Positions 10,814-21,865 of a DNA stretch of 64,000 bases are shown here, in pieces. The notes under the pieces are model-generated. The model had not been told where the DNA came from, ran no database searches, and was given only the letters and a program-made list of their open reading frames with translations. The stretch's first letter is position 1; each line of letters begins with the position of its first letter. Made by a program: the position numbers and the translations under genes. The stretch is from Macrophomina tecta (Eukaryota; Ascomycota; Dothideomycetes; Botryosphaeriales; Botryosphaeriaceae): the NCBI GenBank assembly GCA_024180945.1, contig JAKSGN010000006.1, positions 2,542,001 through 2,606,000 of the forward strand. The letters run 5' to 3'.

Positions 10814-11772
10814 CTACCTCTTGGCAGCATTGCTCTTCTGGGACTCACTTCTCTCCTTCTTCGCGGCAGCGCTCTTTTGCTTCTCGATCTTGTTCTGTGC
10901 AAGCGAATCGTCGCGTCGCTTCTTATTCAATAAGGGTGCCTTCTGTTTCACGGCCTCTGTCAATCGTTGGTTAGTTTCTAGTGAGTTCAAAAGCTCGGAC
11001 TCTAGAGATTCGAATGCTTACCATCATTCTTGGAAGTCATGGCCCGATTCCCCTTCCCGGCCGCAGCTGCAATGTGCTCCTGATCCAGTTGATTTACGTG
11101 TATAGTGTTCCAGCCAATCAAACAGCTGAAAGGCGACTCCTCCCCGATGAGCAGACACCGAGACCTGATGAATTTTTGGCCCGTGGGGAAGAGCTTCTGG
11201 TTTCGGTACTTCTTTGCGGTGCCACGGATGGCCCATTTTGCGGGAAACTCCCCGTAGAGCTTCACAAAGGTACCATCTAGGTTTCGAATCCGCACTGGAG
11301 GGTTCTCCGGGTCCTTGTACGGCGTGAGTAGACCGTCGGGGAGTTCCATGTCATGAAGTTCAGAGCGGTTGAGAAGGATGCAAGATGAGGCATCAGTACC
11401 TTCGTGGAAGCCGAAGTCGAAAAACGCAGGCAGTAACGCAGCTGTCTCGTCTCTCGTGCCATCTGGGCGTTTGTGTTTCACTAAGAGTTCGATATCCCGG
11501 ATGAAGTCCTCGACATCCAACTCTTTATCATCGCCGTCAGGACGACGCACGACTGGGGTGCGGGCGCTGCTCTTGCATCTGTAAAGAACACGCTGAGCTT
11601 GGGCCAAGAAGCTCTTGATGTGTGACTTCCAGCTTTTAATTATACTATTATGAGGCTCGGTATCCTCACGATGCGTCGTTTGCTCGAGGTGCTCGGTGAT
11701 ACTCTCGGCGGGCGTGTTGCAGGCGGCAGTGATTTTGTAGTCTAAAGATCCATTCGGACTGTGGACAGGCAT
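10814..11772 (-). CDS. Unrecognised protein with lysine-rich C-terminal tail
   Basis: The coding model is 11772-11022 plus 10956-10814, joined in phase 1 across a 65-nt intron, giving 297 aa. The first in-frame ATG is at 11772. The frame stays open upstream without ATG, and a good splice pair (donor at 11969, acceptor ending 11870) joins it to a longer leader, so a 5'UTR intron is likely. The body is hydrophilic: IRDIELLVKHKRPDG, then a compact segment around LPAFFDFGFHEGTDASSCIL, then VKLYGEFPAKWAIRGTAKKY, which resembles a small folded domain. The 46-residue tail from exon 2 is rich in Lys, Arg, Gln and Ser (LLNKKRRDDS, EKQKSAAAKKERSESQ) and could be nuclear or nucleolar. No signal peptide or membrane segment. 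No family was recognised. Confidence 0.65.
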
Positions 11773-14700
11773 GATGTGGGGAACGAATAGGTACGGATGT
11801 GCTCTGTATACTAAAAGAGAGGCGGACGGGGGTTGTGGCGCAGCGGCGAGATGCAACTGGAAGGCGCGTCTACGAAGCAGTGAGTTAGCGTGAGTGATCC
11901 ATTAGCCGTGCCCGGCTTGTCTGTTCAGCATATTGAAGCTGAGTTGACTGGGCCGTGGAGAGTGCTTACTGGAGACGCTGTAGTGTGGGCGGCCAGGAAA
12001 GCACGATAGAGCGTGTCTGAGGATATTGGCGACAGATGAAAGCGACAGAGATTGGCCACGGCACAGCTGGGCAGGACGGGGAGGATTTGATTGGGAGGCC
12101 CTCGACAGCGCCTCTGAGTTGCCGGCCAAGGAAGAAGGGCGGCGGGTGGAGAGGGTAGAAGATGGTCGGAGGCGGCGGGAGCTCTGAGTTTCTGAAATCG
12201 GACCCGACGGCGTCACGGAGCCCTTGGCGCCAGAACAACTAATCCGCCGGGAACAGGCGCAGCTAGCAACTGGAGTGGCTGGTGTGGGCAGTGCTCAGAG
12301 GGCACCGATGAACTGGGAGGGGCAAGGGTGTGCACACGAGCAAAGGGACGCCAGTGAGCTTTGCTGGCCGACAAAAGAGAACTCGTCGAGAGGGAACTGA
12401 GCCAGCAGCATGCTCGGGGAAGCGAATTAAGTTTGAGCGTGCCTTACAAACGTCCTGCGTGCTGCAGCTGGCACCGTCACCGCTGCACCGCGGGGCTGCC
12501 CAGCCTGCCTGGCCTTACTCGGCATTCCTGCCCGCCGTACCCACGCCGCGGCCATTGCGGTGGAGGGCGGTGCAAGTCAACGAATCACACATAGCGTCTT
12601 GCTGGCGTCGTAGGGCATGTCGCTGCACCCCATGTTTTTGGACCGCTCCAATCTGCAATGCTGCTTGCCTGCCACCTCGGAGTTTGCACGTAGCGTGTGT
12701 ATCGGCGTCGCTGGACTAGGCCGTCCGTAGTGAAGAGTAGCCGCCACTCCGCGGCCACTTAAACTTGCATTGGCGGCTGCATCTGCGGCTATTCGTCAGG
12801 CACGTGAGCTTGATTGCTGACTATCCAATCTAGCTTCGATTAGACGCACTTCTTCAACCGTCGGTAAGGCTCATGCCACATAAGAGCACACGCTCTCAGT
12901 GGTCGGAATAATTCGATTTGATGGCGGACTTTTCCAGTTGCTCCAGCTCAGTAGATAGACGGGATCCCAGTTAGGGGCACATGATCGGAGGGTTGATTTT
13001 GACGGAACGGAGAGAGGTCGCGACTTAAGGCATTTCGCTCTGCTTCCCGGTCGCACCCTGATGTAAGCCTGGAGGGTCTTTCCGTGCTACCGAAATGCGG
13101 CGAGGCGAGTCTGTGTCCACGCAATCAACCCATGGGTAAAGAGAAGTGACAGCAGAGAGATCCAAACATGAGCATGGGAATTGAGGCCACGGCTACTGCG
13201 GCAGGAAACCATCGCGAACTCTAGGTAGGCTGGATGTTTCGATATACGCAAGCTTGAATCGGTCCACTAGAACATAGATGCAGCAGGCGTTTGAAACGGC
13301 CAGGTCACCAGAATCGCTCTAGTGTATGAGAGCCGCAGCGCGGAGAGCGATGAGCAATTGGCTATTGGGGCGCTTGAAAACGCAATGGTCCTTCGCGTGA
13401 ATTAATAACTGCAGGAGTGTTGGCAAGGCTCACGCCATGCAGGTAGCTGATGCGAGTCCCTGGTTGTCTCTCCTCTTGCGACCCGCCTGCCCTCAGTAAC
13501 CGAGTCCGATGTCACTGTAAGAAACTGATTTTGGGCGCAGAAATGAACGATTAGCACATGCTGCCAGGGCAAGGCTGCGTCCAAACGCCAATTGGCAGGG
13601 CAAATACTGGAAGCGACCACCAACGTGGAAGCGGGCGCGATTACTGATTCAGAAGCCGAAACAACCAAATTTGATCGTGTCGATGGGGGCTTGGGTGAAA
13701 TGCAATTCGGAAAGGCCACGAAGGCCATGAGTGTGAGCGAATCAATGGATGAAACAAGAAATATCCGAAGGGCACATGACAACCGTGCTGACGTTCCAAA
13801 TCCACGTCTGACATGGCCCGCTCGATAGAGTAACAGGCTGGCAATCATTGCCCTACTTGTCTCTGTGTATTAATTCCTGGTCCTGCATAGGATAAAATGG
13901 TGGATGCTACCGGACCGTCGCCACGTTTGTATAGTGTAAGGAGCGACTGATGATCAAGTAGAGAAGTAACCGTGGAGAGAGTAAAAAGCTTAGAAAGCCA
14001 ACTTTGGGCAAGAATCGGACCTGGTTCGTGGTATTGCTTTAGTAGATGCAAAGAAGTGCTTGGGTTTGTCTCAGATAATGCCGTACGAGTTGCTACGGGC
14101 GCATGTATGAGCTGAAGCTGCTTGTGCGTGAGTGACAGCAGGGCACACACGAGGCAGACGCGGGGTTTTTTTTTTTTTTTTTTTTTTTTTTTGGCATGCG
14201 CTCATGCACAGTAGCATCCCTGCATGAGCAGGCGTGAAACGCCACATTTCGGGGGTGCAGAGGAGACAAGGCTCCAGTGAGATGGCCAACAACCCAGAAC
14301 TATCCGCGAGGACGCAGTCTCGAAGAGCCGTTGTCTGTGGAGCATCGATTGGCAACGGAGTAGCGCGGAGAGTGAATGACAGGTGGCAGCCAAATTATGC
14401 GCGATCGGTGGAGGATCAGCTCATGGCTGGTCAGCATAAGTGGCAGGTATCGGTCGCACCACTAACGCCTTACAACATGTAGCCTTGTCCCGTAGTTGGG
14501 TCTGTGGTCAAAAGCCGTAGAACAGATAAAGCCCGGATCTCGCGCAAATGTTTCGTCGAAAACCCGATTCACCGTCTGCCGGAAGCTGCCCCGTAGACAC
14601 GAACACACTCGGTCCTGGCATTCGCTGCCAACCCATCCTGGAACGCGAGGAGGACTAGCTTGTACGAAAGGACATTGGACTTCTGAAACCTGGCTGGACT

Positions 14701-15645
14701 CTAAAGTCGATCAGAATGTGGACTTCTGGTGTTGTCCAGCCGACACCTGAACAGAGAGTCCATCGGCTTTTGTCATTTGTTCCGTTGGCCAAGACGACGG
14801 TGGAGGTTGACGTTGGTTTCTTGGATTCCTCGGGCATGCGCCACGCTCTTTCCAGTTCATCAGCTGCCAGAATGGGCCGGGGGCAGAATTGAGCGGCAGG
14901 AGAAAAAAGGATGGGAGACTTGGAAGGAAGTTGCTGCTAGTCGAAGGATACGTATTAATGCCGCCGGATAGCGCGTTATGGCAGAGCTGGCCAATGGACA
15001 ATTCGGTCATGGAAGTGCAATTGGGGGAGGCAATTCACCGGAAGACGCCTTCTGCAGAGAGCTTCATCCTTCAAAATAGGGCGGCTGGCAGGCACCTGGA
15101 GGTGGTCCAAAGGCCCCTCAGCAGCGCTTCCCTGCTCTTGCAAGCCCGCCAGCCACATGTTCCCTCTCGAATCAATATGCCGCCGTATGCCAGCTCGACG
15201 ACCCGAGGTTACTCGAAGCGATGCTCGACCGGTTCCATCAGACGGAGGAGGCCAGTCCGGAAGGGCGAATAGACCAATCCTGGGTTGTGGAGCTGCATCC
15301 GAACTGCGGAGGACTGAAGAGTCGAAATCCGGTCCTGCAAGGACGAAGTCGACTGGGCGCAAGTGCGGCAGTAATCAATTGACGGTGCGGCGCCTCGATG
15401 CACGGCACCTTCCGCGGGGATGTGTTTGTGGAGCTGGAAGTGAAGTCTAGTTGGAGCGATGAGCGGCGCGCCTGCGAGAGCCGACTAGGCTTGGCAGGCA
15501 CGCAGGCTGGGGCTTTCCAGCCGGCAGGGATCGGCAATAGTTTGCTCCGGGGCCACCGGCGGTTCCGGGTTCGACGCAAAAAGCGAGGACGCAAAGGTAC
15601 ACACCAAGATATGGGCGCACATGCAGGGCCACGCTTGTTGCTCGC
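11773..15645. other. Leader region and gene-poor island, left part
   Basis: 11773-12238 is probably the spliced untranslated leader of the minus-strand gene at 10814-11772. The rest has no supported gene. Overlapping ORFs on both strands (for example 13402-13848 minus and 13592-13828 plus) are at lengths expected by chance and lack splice context. A run of T occurs at 14166-14192. Confidence 0.5.
14166..14192. repeat. Homopolymer T(27)
   Basis: Uninterrupted T run preceded by gcgggg and followed by ggcatgcg; its 3' neighbour resembles that of the T run at 1646-1673. Confidence 0.85.
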
Positions 15646-16011
15646 TCACAGGCGCAGAGGCGGCGGTGCTGTGATTGCTGGCGTTGGAGCCCTCAGCTGA
15701 ATGCACTTTGCTTTCTTCTCAGCACCATAGCGATGGCCACTTTTCGTATTCATATTCCAAAATACTGGACTTAAGGTGAGTTGCATGGCTCTGCCTGGAT
15801 CCATTTTCAGCAAAACGTGCACCGTTTCTCCGTTCCGTACCGTCCACATCAACTCCCAACGCCGATCCGAACGGTCCAATGCGTTCCGAATGAAAGTGTA
15901 GATTTCAGCTGTGTGGGCATGATAGACGCAGGGATCGTTGGTGTGCTTGCCGGTTCGAAGTCTATTAACATGCTTTTTCAAGCTCCGCCACAATGGCAAA
16001 ATTGAGTGAAG
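15646..16011 (-). other. Possible exon of an unrecognised gene
   Basis: An open minus-strand frame begins after an acceptor-like taaaag and reads like protein: LWRSLKKHVNRLRTGKH, then EIYTFIRNALDRSDRRWELM, then VRNGETVHVLLKMDPGRAMQ. A textbook donor (gtgagt) lies about 70 nt upstream near 16078. Joining there in phase 0 would attach a segment with closely spaced cysteines (CATCLPCRKC). No start codon, family or complete gene model could be established. Confidence 0.3.
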
Positions 16012-16633
16012 CTTTTAAGCTTGCTCGCAACGTTTCAGGGCCGGGAAGCCCGTAACGAAAACCGCAGCCACTCACGCGCAAGATTCGGCACTTGCGGCAC
16101 GGCAGACAAGTGGCGCATATCTTGTGGGGGAGTCGGACATGCCTGCCAAATACAACGCAAATTTGCTGGGAATATGTGAAAATGCCAGCAATGCTTCCGG
16201 CACGTCGATGCGCAAGAGCTATACACTGCAACGGCGCTGATGATCCTTGCGGCGCGTATGTACTCGAGAGCGGGCATCCACGGGCATTGCTGCCCCAATG
16301 ATACCCTGGGCGCGGATGCCTGTGAGCTTTAACAAAGCAAAAGCTAATCGCGGACGTCTAAAATCCCATTCGATATCATAACCAGACTATCCTTTATCTC
16401 CAAAATGTTTTAGGAGAGACGTTGTGCATGGTGAAAATAAATCAGAGCCGCTACCTGGACACATTACGTCTTGTCGGGATGCTTCTTGTGCTATGCCAGC
16501 TTTTGTTGTTCTACTTGCGGCGTTCATGGTTGCAGTCCGATTAGCACAGGGTGCAGGCCTTGAATTAACCCGTAGCTATGTATGTATGGGCTGTACCAAG
16601 CCCGCACCAAGTACTGTCTTTGGTATGTACAAA
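16012..16633. other. Intergenic
   Basis: No independently supported gene; it contains the speculative upstream part of the fragment at 15646-16011 and the 3' flank of the cysteine-rich secreted gene. Confidence 0.4.
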
Positions 16634-17050
16634 TCACTTCCGGACATTTCCAGGATCGACGTTGGAGCACAGGCACGAGTAATCACTTTGAGCTTCGTCA
16701 GTATTCAGGTCCTCAAGCCCACAGGAATGTACGCTTACCCATTGGAGCAGAATCCGTTGCTCCAACCCTGGTACAAGCACCCGGGAGTGCAACAGCTCGT
16801 CTCCGGGCAGTCCGTGACGCAGAGCGCTGCTTCGCCGTTCCTGGGTGAAAGGACCCGGTCAGTACGGGACTGTTAATGCGAAGCGTCATACGCAGGGTTA
16901 CGCTTACGGGTCTTTCAAGCACCGGCGCACGCCATCGGAGCTGGGCGGGCAAGTCAAACGGAGTTCGTTCGAGCATTGTCTGTCGGAGCCAGGAATTCCG
17001 GCCAGAACGATGGCGGGGAGAAGAGACAGAACCGCAACGGCGAACTTCAT
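16634..17050 (-). CDS. Small cysteine-rich secreted protein with defensin-like (CS-alpha-beta) cysteine pattern
   Basis: Three exons on the minus strand (17050-16908, 16840-16739, 16685-16634) join in consistent phases across introns of 67 and 53 nt, both with gtaagc donors and ctgac branch sites. They give 98 aa. Residues 1-17 form a clean signal peptide (MKFAVAVLSLLPAIVLA). The mature part has 11 cysteines (26, 34, 44, 55, 59, 64, 65, 69, 79, 86, 88). The C-terminal half has the spacing C-x3-C, then G-x-C, then C-x-C (CTPGC at 65-69, GFC at 77-79, CLC at 86-88), the signature of the CS-alpha-beta fold of defensins. Such fungal peptides are secreted and may act as antimicrobials or effectors; the role here is inference. 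A TATA box lies about 100 bp upstream. The individual exons are too short for ordinary ORF scanning, so the gene is easily missed. Confidence 0.72.
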
Positions 17051-17145
17051 TTTTTCGGGCGAATATGGAGTGAAGGTTTTAGTTGTACGGTTGGATGAGG
17101 CAGTTGCAGTCTAATTGATGCTCTCCCACTTTGAAAGGACAGCTG

Positions 17146-17153
17146 CTTTTATA
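17146..17153 (-). promoter_or_regulatory. TATA box of the cysteine-rich secreted gene
   Basis: Minus-strand TATAAAAG about 96-103 bp upstream of the ATG at 17050, followed by an AC/CT-rich leader. Position and sequence fit a strong, regulated fungal promoter. Confidence 0.5.
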
Positions 17154-20100
17154 GGCCTCATATTGCCTGACCCGGGAGCACCTCTCACGACAGTGCCTGA
17201 TCTTCCATTCAGTAGTAATATGCTATTGATAGCAGGATGTGGGGTGCCCTAGCCCTTTCGAACCTTATTTAAGAGTCCGAGGAGCATGCAGGTGACGTAC
17301 GATGCTCGTAACTTTCGTTACCATTTCAGAAAAGATCGGTCCGGCACGCAAAGGAAACAGCAGTAAACTGCACATGATTCGGGTCAGCGGCAGAGTTAGC
17401 CGGTAGCCACGGAGAAGTTAGGCATGTTTTGTTCCAGGATTGCGCAAACTCAGGAATCATGGGCTAAAGTCTGCTGAAAAGCGAAACTTTTCTTCCCGGC
17501 TGCCCGCGCACTCCACTTCAGCCTTATACGAGTAAAATTAAGTTTGGAAAATATCAGCAAATCCTGGCTCTTAAGGAAGCTGAGATCGGATTGGAAAGAA
17601 GACTCCAGACTGTCTTCCGCTATTCTCAGTACAGGTCGCCTTTTAGTGACTGGAGCTGAGATGCAAACTCGTTACGTGTGAGGTAAATCTGCCTTTCTCC
17701 ACCCTGATGCTCCATTCAAAAGCGATCTGTCGGCATTGTGCTCCATGGCAAACACCAGCAGATCCCGTCTGCAGAATGAAACTTTTTGCCCAAAAGTTTC
17801 TGCAGAGAGGCTTGAGTGCCATCTCACCGCTTACAGATCGTCCCAACCGCTGTCAATAGTTCGAATTCCTATGAACCGCTCCAGTTAGGATCACCAAACG
17901 GCTCTACATGCACGCCTCCGGTCTTCAAAAAAAAAAAACGATAAAGACGCTCATATGAAGCCTTGATGTGGCGAAGGGGTGTCATCTGACGATCGGTAAA
18001 GCTTAAAACGGCCCGCATCAAGCGATGGAAGCTCCTCAGCGATTTAATATCCAGGATCTGTGCAGCTTCCGCACACACCGTACAGACGCCATGACATGTA
18101 CTGTCGCTCCATATCACCACTATCCAGGCCTATAACGATACCCAGGGTTCCAAATGTGGCAGAAAGTCAGGGCCTTGGAAAGCTTGATTCCAGTTCACAG
18201 AGGCCTCATGGATCGCCGGGGATACAGAGCTCCGTAATTGTAATGTCCGTATATTTGGCGGGAAGCAACGGATATAGCTTAAAAGCTGGTCCCGCCTTCC
18301 GTACACGTCATCGATCACCAGCCCCAGCTTCTTAATTTCCGGAGCCGCGGGAGGGGTACTTGAAGGAAAGCCGGTCACGCCCGGCTGCTGTCCGCATTCA
18401 AGCTGAGTCGTGATGACGGTATCCTGCGAGTCTCAGAAACTCTAAGCAGGGTAGGCCTGGCCAACCAATGCCGATACAGGACTCACGACCGCCATTTTTT
18501 TAAGAGCTCCATTATTCGGATTGCCGGCTCAGTGAGCCACATTCGTCATAAACGTTGCTGTAGACCTTCACAGAGCCCCAGGGTGGCTTCTCTCGATGGT
18601 ATTCGCTGCTCTTGGGCGAGTCTGGCGCTCCGCTGGGTCGACCTCCGTGCAGGCACTTGAGGGCCATCGGTTCACTTTCCGGAATAGATCCTACTATGAT
18701 GGCTAGTCCCTCTTTCGCTACCCAGTGTTACTCCCTTCCTCCGCTTTTCAAAGCAGCCTTGTACGTCTGACACAACTCACCTGAAGTAGAGCCTTCGAAA
18801 CTCGAACCAAAAGCGGCAACACGTGCCAGACGCGTGACTTTGCCTTTGACGGCCTAAGGGGCCTTGCAGACTTCACCGCACGCGCTGTGGACCTCTACCT
18901 TCCCAAGCGGCCAGCGAGCTGAGACTGCGACATTGTTCAGTTTTTCCATAAGCCGCCATGCATGGCGAGTTGCTTGACGGAGGTGAAGTAGCGCAAGGCC
19001 ACATTCCAGCCTTTGTCCGTCGTGGCAGCCTCCCTGCTAGCGATTCTTGTTGCGCCCTGTGGCGCACCCTGGAGTTTGCGCTGGAGCGACTCCTGCATGT
19101 TCAGCTCGACCGTTGTTTGAAATCGGGATGAGGTAATTGAGACAGCCATTGTCTGTCGGCGGCATATGAAAAGTCACGTCTTAGGCTTGACCTGCAGGAA
19201 GAATTTTAGTTGCTTACACACACTGTTTTTTGATGGTTTGCAGGTCTGCAGCCGAAATTTTCGGGTGCCGTTGCCGCAAAAACACTTCACGCAGCCCTGC
19301 CGCTCACCAGGGTGTCGTCAATGGAGCCTGCATTGAATATGATCTCATCTAACCAGAAAGTGAGATAGAACGATGGCCTATACGCTTCGACGCCTACTGC
19401 AACCGAAGCGATTGAACAAGGTTTGTGGCGAGCGCGAGGAATGCGCTGTAAATGCGGGTATCTAAACTACTCATGTGCATTACATACGACCTACATCAGC
19501 GGATGACTAATCTAAGCCTACAAAAGATGACAGTGTAGCTAAATGATGATTTCGAGAATACTTGTCTATTCTCGGAAGAGCCATTGGCGCATAACTTGGA
19601 GCTCAGCTAAAGCAGCTCCTACAACTTTTACAGCTTGGGCTTCATATTGATGACTCACGCAACTAACATCAAGCTGGACACCTATTAGAAAATTTCCTCT
19701 TTAGGGTGAGTAAGGAAAGCATGTGCACTTTCTTGAGATGCAGGGTTTTCTTATGCGGCTGCATATCTGACATAAGCTAGAGAGCGTTGGCGCGGCCCGC
19801 ATCACAGAAACCAACGTACCACAGCTCCGTGCTCAAAGTTCTTGCTTCCACTTCACCGCCCGCTTCAGGTTTGGAGTTTGCATAGAGTAGCCACCGGAAG
19901 TTGGCCACATGCAAGGGCAAGTGTAATGTGACTCGGTCGGCGTCGACGGGTAGACTGTCTGCTCAGAATACAACGGCCAACACTGAAGGTTGCACAAGAA
20001 ACGATCGCCATGATCGTCGCACTCTGCAGGTAAGACGCTTGCGTAACCGTCCTAAGAAGCCATGAATCCACCGATTTGGCCGCTAAAAGTTGTTAGCCTC

Positions 20101-21083
20101 TCGTTACACGCACTGGTAAGAGAAGATTCGAGCTGGAAACGGGGTTCAGGGCTCATCAAGTCTCGGATGACGGAGTAAGACACCCTCCTGTTTCATTCTC
20201 GGATCGATATCCGAGTACTGGCACCGAATATGCATTCGGGTCGACAGCCGCGAGAATGGATGACCCCGCTTCTGGTCATTTGGCTTGGCGATATGCGGCG
20301 CCACCACACTCTCCAGGACAGCAATCAACAAGAAGCATCTCTGCCCATCGACAACCAGTATATACGGTCCCGGAGTACCAATCTTCGATATGTGTGCTAC
20401 CTTCCCGATGCCGAAACAATATCCCGGGCGTCGGAGAGGGGCCGTCTGCCAGCTTTGGGCTACTTTGTCAGCAAGTGAACTCCAGCTGTGCGACTACCGG
20501 GCGTACAATGGGGGAGCCGACAGATTGGACTGATCTCAGCAGCGGAACAGCGCGCCCGCCATTTCACTTTTCTTTCAGCTTGATATCGAAAAAGCCAGTA
20601 AATGGTTCTGTTGGTGTATGGTACGGACGTTGTAAGCAAAGCCCATGCGATCGATGATGGTTGGCCAGAAAGAACCGCCAGCCAAGCTTCGCGCAAAATT
20701 AAGAAGCTCACATAAGCCCCCACAGGCCACAAGCTGAAACCAAGCTGAGCACACTTTTGCAGAGGAGCGGGAGTAGGTGAAGGTGGTAAGCGCCAAGAGC
20801 CAAGAGCTGGTGCGGGCACGTTTGCGGGGGGCGGAAAGAGCGGACGTGTCACAACATTATCCGCTGGCCCTACATGGTAATACAAGAGCGGTCTAACAAT
20901 AGTCTAACAATTTCGAGAAGGGTGGAAATCATGGTGTTGGCAGTAGATAAACCCCACATCCGCTGCCATTTGCAGACGACTTTACAAGCGGAGCATACTC
21001 TCACTCTTGTTGGAATCACGGCCAGCCACTACAAAATTTCTCAAATATCCCTCATCATTTCGACTTAAAGCCGTTACGAAATA
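17154..21083. other. Gene-poor island, right part
   Basis: About 3.9 kb without a firmly supported gene. Two weak candidates are noted: the pair of minus ORFs at 17869-18378 (entered separately), and an ATG-started 70-codon minus ORF at 18937-19149 (start MAVSITSSRFQTTVELNM) without recognised homology. 19200-20000 shows nothing. Confidence 0.45.
17869..18378 (-). other. Possible fragment of an F-box/LRR-like gene
   Basis: Two adjacent minus-strand ORFs (18378-18130 and 18120-17869) have leucine-rich, protein-like content: GLVIDDVYGRRDQLLSYIRC, FPPNIRTLQLRSS, then LDIKSLRSFHRLMRAVLSF. A donor (gtatcg) just before the first stop would allow splicing between them. The layout recalls fungal F-box or leucine-rich proteins, but no F-box is visible and the call is weak. 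Confidence 0.22.
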
Positions 21084-21755
21084 ATGATTGAGTCTCAAGC
21101 AGCCCCCGTTGCTCCTTCAATGGTGGAAGGAGAGAAAGAAGCATCGGAGCACATTCTGAGAACAGCAGCAACTAATCCATTGAGACCTTCCAGCCACGGC
21201 AGGTCAGGGGGCTGGCGAGCATGGCTTAGGAGGGACACCATCGCATTCTTCATTATCGGGAACGCTGTACGTTTTTATCTCAGTGAATTTCGCTCGCTCG
21301 ATTGACCCTTTTCTTCAGATGGCCCTGCCAACCACGATTCTATGCACGGCAGCCCACTCTCTATTTCCTGGGTTTACTGGAGCTTTCATGATTGCACTTG
21401 CCTTGTTCGCCATTGCAACATCAGGACCCATGCCGCTTTTTCTGCACTTGATTCCACACAATGTGCGGATCCTCATTATCTTCGTCTGCAGTTGTCTCGC
21501 GTTCTTCTTCTGTACGCTCGGCCACCACATACCGCCCGGCCAGATCAGCGGCACTTCCATGGCCGCAACTGCGTACGCCTTTGGCACTGGATCCTTCCTC
21601 GAAACGGTAACATTCTTTGACCAGAGGGCACTCCGTGCTTTCAACCTGGGTTCTAGTAAGTCATAAACGTCTTCTGAAACGCCAAACTCCGCAGGGCGCC
21701 GGACACTTATCATCAACACAGGCTCTTCTGTATTGGTTGGCGCACCTCTATTCAT

Positions 21756-21763
21756 CGGACTGA
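21756..21763 (+). repeat. Left target-site duplication (cggactga)
   Basis: Eight bases immediately left of the hAT element, identical to 24487-24494 on the other side. 8-bp duplications are the hallmark of hAT insertion. Confidence 0.93.
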
Positions 21764-21784
21764 CAGACATCCCAATAATAAATA
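21764..21784 (+). repeat. Left terminal inverted repeat of hAT element
   Basis: Starts cagacatcccaataataaat; matches the inverted right end at 24466-24486 with one difference in 21 positions. Confidence 0.9.
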
Positions 21785-21865
21785 AATACATAATATTGAC
21801 ATATTCTTATGTATTCATTGGCAGATCCTAATATTATTATCGATTGCTAAGCTTATCAATAATTA

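Noticed and set aside
13402..13848. 148-codon ATG-started ORF on the minus strand with an overlapping acidic ORF on the plus strand
   Set aside because: Length is within chance for 64 kb at this GC content; no splice signals, family motif or secretory features.
16424..16876. 150-codon plus-strand ORF with a hydrophobic stretch
   Set aside because: It is antisense to the cysteine-rich secreted gene, whose splice phases, signal peptide and cysteine spacing are far stronger.
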